Positions 56,822 through 64,000 of a stretch of 64,000 bases of DNA are shown in pieces; the first letter of the stretch is position 1, and every line of letters starts with the position of its first letter. The position numbers were made by a program, and so were the translations under genes. The stretch is from Tomocerus qinae (taxonomy: Eukaryota; Arthropoda; Collembola; Entomobryomorpha; Tomoceridae): the NCBI GenBank assembly GCA_020055645.1, contig CM034546.1, positions 140,141,875-140,205,874 of the forward strand. Reading direction: 5' to 3'. Under the pieces are notes generated by a model. The model was not told the DNA's origin, ran no database searches, and saw only the letters and a program-made list of their open reading frames with translations.

Positions 56822-57198
56822 TATCTAACCTAACCTAATGTTTAGTATTTGACAAAGAAACTAAAAAAATAACATTAAAAATGACAAATGCCTACTACAA
56901 ACAAATTGTAATGCAACTTTATGTAACAAATCGAAATTGGTGTGATTTCGTAGTATATTCATACAAAATTGAAAACAACTTGCATGTCCCCTTTTTGCCT
57001 TTTATTCAAAAAATTGAAAGAAATTCAGCTACAGACGTAGAATGGGCTAATATGTACGATAAGTTTCTTAAATTTTATGAGGAAGATTTAGGCCCCGAAA
57101 TTCTGTTAGCAGGATTTCTTCATTATAGGTGCGGTATACGATCTCAATTTGTATTTGCAATAATCAGGTATTACCAAAGATATTATGCATCAAATTAA
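56822..57198 (+). pseudogene. YqaJ-type nuclease fragment
   Basis: The frame from 56,836 reads CLVFDKETKKITLKMTNAYY, KQIVMQLYVTNRNWCDFVVY and VPFLPFIQKIERNSATDVEW, then a helix ending GPEILLAGF. This follows the YqaJ fold: LK-x-NxxYYxQxxxQL helix, WCDFxVY strand and ERI segment of a PD-(D/E)XK nuclease. The catalytic D (in CDFVVY) and the Q are present; the upstream part is lost at a (CCTAA)2 tract at about 56,824-56,837. In insect mobile-element proteins, YqaJ domains accompany Mutator-like or ISL2EU-type transposases; here it lies downstream of the Mutator-like remnant on the same strand and may be its C-terminal part. Confidence 0.7.
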
Positions 57199-57515
57199 TG
57201 AGGTGAGTAGAGCACACTGTTTCGTTAATCCGAGTGCCATCATAATTATCATTATTATTACGTGATACATTATTACAGATTAATTGATCTATGTAGTGAT
57301 TGATACAAGTTTTATTTATATAATGTAACATATAAACTAGCGAGTGGAGTACAATGTTTCGTTCATCCGAGTGCCAAATGGTTGACATAACCACTGTTTA
57401 TGAATAAACTAGCATAACAATGTATATTCAACTTTTTGAACACTGTAAACCGAACGGTTATTCCCAATCCTCTTCTTGACATTCTGAGGTGGACGTACCA
57501 CCAAATTCAAAGTTA
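57199..57515. repeat. Direct repeat downstream of the YqaJ fragment
   Basis: GAGTAGAGCACACTGTTTCGTTAATCCGAGTGCCA at about 57,205-57,239 is echoed by GAGTGGAGTACAATGTTTCGTTCATCCGAGTGCCA at about 57,341-57,375, 136 bp apart. No coding content was recognised. Confidence 0.55.
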
Positions 57516-57860
57516 TCAAGATTTATAAAAGTGAACCCACCAATCATGTTTCGGCATAAATTTTACTTTTTCTTTCTCTCTCAATGCACAAGGTTTGGAA
57601 CAACCTTCCCATTTTATCATTTCCTGTTTCTTTCTTCCAGGCGGTTTCGATTCACGGTATTTGTCTAGATCATTACATTCAAAACGGGTTTTCGTAAAAA
57701 ATTTTTTCAAAAAAGCCTGTTTTTTCTTATTGCATAAAAGAGCAATTCTTGCATTACGAATTTAGTAAAATTACTTGACTTACTGTTTTCATTGAAATCT
57801 CTATGGCTTCTATAACTTTTCTTGTACCATGGGGTTTGCAAATATTCTTTTTATCCATTA
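57516..57860 (-). other. Unidentified open fragments on the - strand
   Basis: A 64-codon frame at 57,516-57,710 (FECNDLDKYRESKPPGRKKQ) and, upstream in another frame, MDKKNICKPHGTRKVIEAIE from an ATG at 57,858 could belong to one broken gene. I recognise neither. They lie between the YqaJ fragment and the next LINE. Confidence 0.25.
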
Positions 57861-58125
57861 TGACTAATATTCAAAATTTCCAAATACCAAATAGTAAACT
57901 TTCAGTTGCAAACAATAAACAAACTTGTCTGTTTATTTATCTGTCATAAATCAATTAAAAATAGTACAACCTCACATATCTGATCACAAAGCTATCCATG
58001 TAAATCTCCATTTCACTAAACCTTATTATCCTAAAAACAATGCAATTTAGACAATACGAAAAACTTGACAGTCCTTTGTTTGTAAAAGAAGTAGAGCAAT
58101 GTTTCAGTAATAGTCTAAGTATTCT

Positions 58126-59690
58126 TTGGAGAACAAAATTGATTTCTTAAATACGCAAGTTCTAAATTTAATAAACAAGTACGCCCCACTCAAAACAAAA
58201 TCAATTTTTTGTCGTCCAATCAAAAAAATCTTTACAGAAACAACGCAAAAATTTAAAAAAAAACAACGCGACACTGCTTATCGTAAATACAAAAAGTGCC
58301 CCTCTGTGGTAATTAAACAAACAGTTGATAAGTACAACAAAGAGTTAAAATGGAACATAGTTTTAGAAAAAATAGGGTAAATACTGACATTACTAAAATA
58401 GGAGTATTTGAAGCTGGAAATAAGTTAATACCACTTAGTAAACAAAAACAATGTAATAGATATCTGCCAGTCGAAACCATAAATGAATACTTTGTATCTA
58501 TATGCAAACGTACTTCCACACATGATTGTATATTCTTAGACCCACTAATTTACCTGTAGTAAACAATAGCTTTAAGTTTAATGAAATAAGTACTAACCAA
58601 ATATTAATTGCATGCAAATTCTATAAAAAGAAAAACTCTCACTCTACCGACTCGATGCAAATCTCTGCTGCTTTTTTAACCTCACTTCTTAAATACCCTA
58701 ACTTTGTTATATACATTAGTGACGTATTTAATAACATTATTTATGAATGTAACGTACCTAATAAGCTTAAACTTTCAAAAGTGATACCTATCCCAAAAGT
58801 TAAAAATGTTGTTATGCCATCACAAAACAGATCTATCTCCCTCCAAACTTTATTTGAAAAATGCGTCATTCCTCAATTACGCGATTTTATAGATAAAAAT
58901 AATATCTTATGTATTGCACAATACGGGTTCTGACCTTAACATTCAGCTACATTTGCAATGCTAGCCTTAACAAATATTCTGTATGCTAATCTAAGCGAAG
59001 GTAATATTAATATATTATTAACATTAGACATAGCCAAAGCTTTTGACCTCTGTGACCCTGTTGTGCTATTACAGAAACTAAATTGGTATAATATCGATAC
59101 GGCTTGGTTTAAATCATATCTAGATATCCGATTTCAGTACATACACAGTTCAAATGAGAATTGTAGTGTAAAAACGTAGAAACTTCAATTCCACAAGGAA
59201 GCGTGATAGACCCTCATTTATTTTTAATCATGATTAATGATCTTCATTTATGTGTAAAACACTCAATAACGTTTTTATTTGCTGATGATAACTGTCTAGT
59301 CATATCCGGCCCTCCTAATAGCATACAAATTCTACTTGATTCACTAAAAAAGACGTAGAATCTATACAAAAGTGGATGTCAACCAATAACATGTATTTGA
59401 ATCTAGATAAAACCGAACTGTTAATAATAGCAAAGGAAAAAACATTGTTAAAAACCCTTCCACAAATTTCTTTAAATGTTGGTGAAACAGTAGTTACCCC
59501 TGAAGACAAAATAAAAATACTTGGTCTTATCTTAGATAAACATTTAACTTGGTTCGATTATGTTAATGCCAAAGCTCTTAAATGTTCAAACACCCTACGC
59601 TCTCTGTACCTCTGTTACCAAATAATGCTTAGTTTAGATAGTCGTAAAATAATTATTAAGCTTATATTTTACCTATAATAAGATATATGA
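58126..59690 (+). pseudogene. LINE reverse transcriptase (FADD variant)
   Basis: The frames in order give a linker (58,126: NKYAPLKTKSIFCRPIKKIF, then a long basic helix), the start of the polymerase (58,526: ISTNQILIACKFYKKKNSHS, TDSMQIS; VPNKLKLSKVIPIPKVKN), motif 2a (NRSISLQTLFEKCVIPQL), motif A (58,958: ILLTLDIAKAFDLCDPVVLL, with Asp), motif B (SIPQGSVIDPHLFLIMINDL at about 59,188) and motif C (FLFADDNCLVI at about 59,273, FADD instead of YADD). NMYLNLDKTELLIIAKEKTL follows. At least five frame changes or stops disable it. Confidence 0.8.
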
Positions 59691-59696
59691 GTGTTA

Positions 59697-60385
59697 CTCT
59701 TTTGTCAACAACATTTTTTACGGTTTTTTGTCAACACCTTTCTGTCAACACCAAGACTCTTTTTGTCAACACGTTATAAGGAAATGTACTCCTTATAAAT
59801 GTGGCAGTTTACGTTACACAGTTCATGTAAGATATTGTGTTTTGTTGCTACATTCCTCTCCTAATCTAAGTTTCTGCCTGGGTTGATTACCATTTAATGC
59901 ATCATCACATTTAAATTGCTGGTAATGAATGCAAGGAAGATTAGAAGGTAAGTCTCTGACTTTGAAATTTATTTGTTCTTGTCTCTTTAAGCTGTGCACT
60001 ACACAATAATACATAAGGAAAAAAAGTGGCATCGTATTTATATTTTTCTTTATTTACTACCGAAACGAAGAATAAAGTGACCCAAACACTGGCCAGAAAC
60101 GGTTACATTTATAGTCTAAGAACTCAACGACCAGAAAAAAGTACTGGTCATGTACAGAAAGGGATATGTGTAGTGCAGTAGTGGTAGAAGAAAACGGCGA
60201 GTTTGCTGAAGGAGTAAATGGTTGGGGAGATGGAAGTAATTCTTAGGCAATGCAATTAGTACAATGAATAAAAATTTCTAGTGGCAAAACAGGAAAAGTG
60301 GTGTTGACAAAAAGGAAAAGCGTGTTAATAAAACGTACTTTTGATGTGTTGGGGTTTAGTGTTGACAATTAGGGGGTCAATCCAA
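59697..60385. mobile_element. Insertion with TTGTCAACAC repeats at both ends
   Basis: The LINE frame PIIRYMSV breaks at about 59,697 and resumes at about 60,390. The left end of the insertion has four TGTCAACA motifs within about 85 bp (59,706-59,781); the right end has the complement TGTTGACA at about 60,303 and 60,362. Such clustered inverted motifs suggest a non-autonomous DNA transposon. The exact ends and any target duplication are unclear. Confidence 0.5.
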
Positions 60386-60405
60386 CCAACAAATCGGTAA
60401 TAGAA

Positions 60406-60753
60406 ATGATGGATAATATAATACGCCGAAGTGCTCGCTTTGTATTAGGCTTTACTAAATACGAAACTACCTTAGAGTGGCCTATGCCTATGTATCTTTA
60501 TAGATTTGAACTCTGTAAGTTAGTTTATCTAATTGTTAGTAAAAACTGCCCTGATTATTTTCACGACTTTGCTGACCATGATAACTATTGTAGAAGAAAA
60601 ACCAGAAATACTTCTGTAAATTATATTTATTCCGTAGGAAGATCAGATAGCTTTAAAAACGATCATTTACTACTCAATCTGTTTTATAGTAGTGCAAAAC
60701 CCCCGATAGCATTAAGAACCTTACTTCAACCGATAAATTTAATACCAGTTTAA
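60406..60753 (+). pseudogene. LINE ORF2 C-terminal domain
   Basis: A 115-residue frame. IRRSARFVLGFTKYETTLEW, MPMYLYRFELCKLVYLIVSK and NCPDYFHDF match the post-polymerase region of LINE ORF2, followed by TRNTSVNYIYSVGRSDSFKN, the conserved R-x-F segment at the end of the protein. It belongs to the element interrupted at 59,697. Confidence 0.72.
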
Positions 60754-60936
60754 ATGAATATTTTTTAGAAAAGTAAAAATAGGATTGTGAACTACCTGTA
60801 ACTACTAGCATTTGTAAGTATTCATGTATCTTCTCCGTCGTAAATAACTTGTAATTCTTTTACATTTGCGTTACCAATATTATAATCTCAAGATTAAACT
60901 GAATCAATAAAGTGATGTTGGCAGTTTAAGGGCCAC

Positions 60937-61565
60937 CGCACTCTAAAAAAAATTCAGCACAAGCAGTTGAGTAAACTGCTTTTTGATCAACCTTGGCTAA
61001 AATTTTGACAACTGTTGTTTAAATCTAACTCAATGAGTTGGAATGTGCAACTGTTGTATAATATTTTAGCAATGGATGAGTAAATTGCTGTTATCGTCAA
61101 CGATTAAATATAATTTACTCAACCATTGCTGATTATTAAATCATTGTTGTATAAATTTTTAGCAATGGTTAATTAAACTGTTGTTATCGTCAACGGTTAG
61201 ATATAATTTACTCAACCATTGCTAATTGATTAGTCAATGATCGGACTAATAATACTCAAAATATTGAGCATTACCGAGAAAGGAATAAGTACAGGCTATT
61301 TCTTCCGTATTGACAACAAGCAAATGTAGGAATGTGGTAATGTGCCTCGATAGTATAGAGCAGGAGCAAGACTTCGGTACCCGCATTGGGTTATACTTTT
61401 TGCACATGTTTACTCTGGCATTGAGTAAAAACTTAAATCAAAAGTTGAGTAATACGTTTATACACCATGTTGAGTAAATTGAACTCAATATGTCAGTCGG
61501 CGCATTTTTAACTCAGTTGTTGAGTTCAGTTTACTCAAATTTGACTGAAAATTTCTTAGAGTGCG
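60937..61565. mobile_element. MITE with GCACTCTAA termini
   Basis: About 629 bp between CGCACTCTAAAAAAAATTCAG and the mirror CTGAAAATTTCTTAGAGTGCG. Inside, TGAGTAAA and TTTACTCA motifs are frequent, and a ~103-bp unit (ATAATTTACTCAACCATTGCT at 61,110 and 61,214) is tandemly doubled. Non-coding. The target duplication is unclear: CCACCG on the left and CGACCG on the right differ at one of the compared positions. Confidence 0.65.
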
Positions 61566-62563
61566 ACCGGAGGAAACTGCAAATTATCATTATAATAATA
61601 TAAATAATAAAAAGCTGCTGTTAATGTATGGACAGTGACATGTAATGTTGTCACAGTGAAACTTATTGCTGCCAAAATGGTTCCCGGATATATGCGCCAA
61701 CGGTCAAATGTCCCAATTATATTTTTCAGAGATTTTTATAAGTGCCAAAAACAATAGTGCCAATGAAATTAATAGCCAATACAAATTTAATCAGTAATTG
61801 TTTAGCCTCATATTATGTGCAAGGGTATTACACTGTAAATTATATCGTATGTGAATTTCAGCGTTTCATCCTTGATTATTTTGTCCCACAAAGTGGGTAC
61901 ATCCTTTTAGAAAATGGATATTAGGTTTTTTGAAAAAATGTGCAACCAGGAAAGATATTCTAATACAATACTAATTTGTTACAATTAGTATTCTATTAAT
62001 GTTGTAAAACCACTGACTGTTTATTATCTGGAGGATGGGAATATTATAATATCTCCAGATTTTAAATTTTCTATTAGGCTTCCAATACATTTAAATTTTA
62101 CTTTTTCAGAGCACCTCCGGTTTTAACAACACATTTTTGCATAGGAATACCCGTCCAGGTGTTTCTTTTCAACCACTTGGGCCATGACAAATGATAAACA
62201 GCAACTGAAAAAAAACTGTTCCCTAAGCTAAGCTAGGACTAAAATTAACTAAAATCGTAATTTCAAAATGAACCGTTTGGGCCAGTGGACGTGCCTACGG
62301 CCTAAAAAATGTTTCAATGATCGCATGAAAATTATGACTTGCAATTTTTACCGTCGTAGGTGTAACTGTGACGAAGATTTACAGAAGAAAATACGATAGA
62401 GCTTTCTTTGGTTGCGGATTTCCTCTTTCAGTTCAGCTCTGTCGGGCAAACTGGAGTATACAAGCAGCGAGCTTCTTCCCATCGGCTTATTACAGTGCTA
62501 GATTATGCTTGCTTTGCATTTATGCTAGTTTTTAGCTCCTTGCTCTGACCTGCTGGCTGAATG
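61566..62563. other. No gene recognised
   Basis: About 1 kb of AT-rich DNA with short open frames without motifs. No repeat structure was seen. Confidence 0.5.
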
Positions 62564-62736
62564 CAGGGTTGTATATTGTCCGGACGAAATGAAAATTGTC
62601 CTGGATGAAACCAGTTTTGTCCATGGACGAAATTAATTTTGTCCACTTTTGTCCTGCACGAAATTAATTTTATCCAGGAAGAAATTGATTTTGTCCAGTT
62701 ATAGCTATCCATCTTATTTCATCCACCGCAACCCTG
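62564..62736. mobile_element. hAT-like MITE with CAGGGTTG termini
   Basis: A 173-bp element starts CAGGGTTG and ends CAACCCTG, a common hAT-type terminus. Inside are repeats such as GACGAAATTAATTTTGTCC. Flanking octamers GCTGAATG (62,556-62,563) and CCTGAAAG (62,737-62,744) agree at six of eight positions, as expected of an old 8-bp target duplication. Confidence 0.65.
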
Positions 62737-62744
62737 CCTGAAAG

Positions 62745-63184
62745 GCTTTGAGTGTAACTGAGCTTTTCATTTTATAATTGCTTAAAATCTTTTAGTTTCC
62801 AGTTTGTGGCCCTCTTATTTTGGTGCAAATTAACTTCTGCACAATTATGATAAATGGCACCATATATATTACTACCATATTAAAGCCTGTTTTTAGTTGT
62901 ATAAATTATAATTTGTATTTAAAATGTTTTATGTGTGGATCTGTGCCTGTTTATAATTAAATGTGCTGCGAATATGTTTACCTTAATTTGTTATGGCTCC
63001 AAAAGCTTTTTGCAAGGATAAAATCTGTGTAGAATGTAACCTGATTGACAACAGAAAAACTGGATTAATTTTATTTCCACAGATAATATTCTTCTTTATC
63101 CGAAAATACTTTTCTGTCACTGACTCTTAGATTTTAAATGCAGTGCATGTTATAAAAAATCTATAAAACTAACAAATAATAAGC
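62745..63184. other. No gene recognised
   Basis: AT-rich sequence with stops in all frames. No motif or repeat was recognised. Confidence 0.45.
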
Positions 63185-64000
63185 AATAATATTTTCTAGT
63201 AGGTTCCAAGAATATTTCCAACAATACTTCCCACTAAAAACTAAAATTGTTAAAGACAATGATAAATTGTGGATGACTAGTAAAATTAAAAAACTTATCA
63301 AAAAGAATACTATAAATCTAATGACGGTAGGTGGAAAACAGTACGAATTAAAAAGAGAAATTGTGTTAGCAAAACAAAGGATTAAATCCCAAAAATCTGA
63401 TCAGATACTTATTTACAACGGGTCGTGGTACAAATAAGTCCAAAAATTATATAACGTTAAATGTGATCCTGGCGCTCTATTTAGTACAATAGCACTAATT
63501 TTCCTGCAAACTGGATAATCCTGCAAACTTGTGCCTTGTGCAAACCTGCAAACAATTAAATATTGTAAATACACCTTCTAGAAAACGTTATGTGTAACGG
63601 ACTGAATAAAACACTTTTAAGAAACGTGAGCAATGATCAGTATGGTTCTCAAAAAGGTTTTAGCACTAGTCATTATCTTGTTAAGTTAATGGAATATGTA
63701 TTGTCAGCACTGGAAAAAACAGGTACAATAATAGTTCTATATATTTTCGATATTTCCAAGCTCGTGGATGACTCCTTGCTAATAAACTACCTATATAACG
63801 AATGTAAAGTCGATTTATTCTCTGTATTATGCCACAAGCTTTTTAAGCAATAGGACCCAAAGGGTAAAGTGTGGGAATAATATTTCTAGTAGTCTTTCAT
63901 GTAGTTTCGGGACGCCCCAGGGGACAAAATCCGGAGGCCTGTGTTTCGTTGCGCAAATTAACCCGGTCCTTAAAAAATTTGAGGAAAAATACAGTAAAGA
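63185..64000 (+). pseudogene. LINE ORF2 fragment running off the right edge
   Basis: Starts within the region between endonuclease and polymerase (RFQEYFQQYFPLKTKIVKDN, DKLWMTSKIKKLIKKNT, EIVLAKQRIKSQKSDQ). A gap without similarity follows, about 63,430-63,590. Reverse transcriptase motifs come next: NDQYGSQKGFSTSHYLVKLM, EYVLSALEKTGTIIVLYIFD (motif A with Asp) and SFGTPQGTKSGGLCFVAQIN (motif B) at about 63,900-63,960. The frame is broken before motif B, and the window ends before YADD. Confidence 0.75.

Larger units (their letters stand above)
57957..60900 (+). mobile_element. LINE, 5'-truncated and broken, with an insertion
   Basis: The segment starts inside the endonuclease (VQPHISDHKAIHVNL, with the SDH catalytic motif) at about 57,961 and continues through the linker, the reverse transcriptase and the C-terminal region to about 60,753, with AATAAA near 60,907. 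A 0.7-kb insertion at about 59,697-60,385 separates the reverse transcriptase from the C-terminus. Frameshifts are frequent. Confidence 0.8.

Noticed and set aside
61742..61924. A 60-codon frame on the + strand.
   Set aside because: Short, with no motif and no supporting context.

Overview
The window looks like repeat-dominated, AT-rich eukaryotic DNA, most likely from an insect or another arthropod. The signs are spliceosomal-type intron borders and an AATAAA signal, short interspersed (TTAGG)n/(CCTAA)n tracts (the ancestral arthropod telomere unit), many non-LTR retrotransposon pieces with endonuclease and reverse transcriptase, a Ty3/gypsy-type integrase, a Helitron of the DUF6570 class, a DDE_Tnp_4-type transposase, and a Mutator-like plus YqaJ protein remnant. 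I found no ordinary host gene, rRNA gene, functional tRNA gene or CRISPR array. Species cannot be read from the sequence.

Layout. 1-23,995: one continuous satellite with a 19-bp monomer (TTCGAAACCTTTCGAATCG), about 1,260 copies, entering from beyond the left edge, with higher-order variants and a diverged right flank. 24,000-25,900: unique AT-rich DNA with one MITE-like inverted repeat and a duplicated segment. 25,922-32,060: a dead Helitron on the + strand (42-aa repeat N-terminus, zinc knuckles, DUF6570, Rep, helicase), itself hit by a hAT-like MITE, a tRNA-derived SINE-like sequence and a TGCCGTAAA inverted-repeat element. 33,420-34,657: a dead gypsy-like integrase on the - strand. 35,225-36,305: two LINE fragments in opposite orientation. 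36,933-39,284: the only intact large gene, a 724-aa DDE transposase with a leader intron, D369/D450/E499 and a C-terminal SWIM finger. 39,330-41,225: a 109-bp tandem array that reverses orientation and carries a hAT-like MITE with target duplication. 41,391-44,990: a nearly full-length but broken LINE on the - strand. 45,000-47,960: mostly unassigned, with small repeats. 47,964-50,305: a 2.34-kb, almost perfectly palindromic foldback element whose arms hold a 20-bp tandem repeat, flanked by a 7-8 bp target duplication. 50,885-52,265, 57,957-60,753 and 63,185-64,000: LINE fragments on the + strand. 54,006-57,198: remnants of a Mutator-like domain protein and a YqaJ nuclease, interrupted by a LINE fragment. 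Several MITEs and a perfect 37-bp hairpin fill the rest.

How the parts relate. The most interesting signal links the left and right halves of the window: the 19-bp satellite and the 20-bp core of the foldback element are both built from the palindrome TTCGAA repeated every 9-10 bp, and they share the block TTCGAAACCWTTCGAA. This suggests, as inference, that the satellite and the foldback core share an origin or are shaped by the same amplification process. Nested insertions give a partial order of events: Helitron first, then its internal tandem expansion, MITEs and SINE; the foldback element looks young because its two arms are nearly identical.
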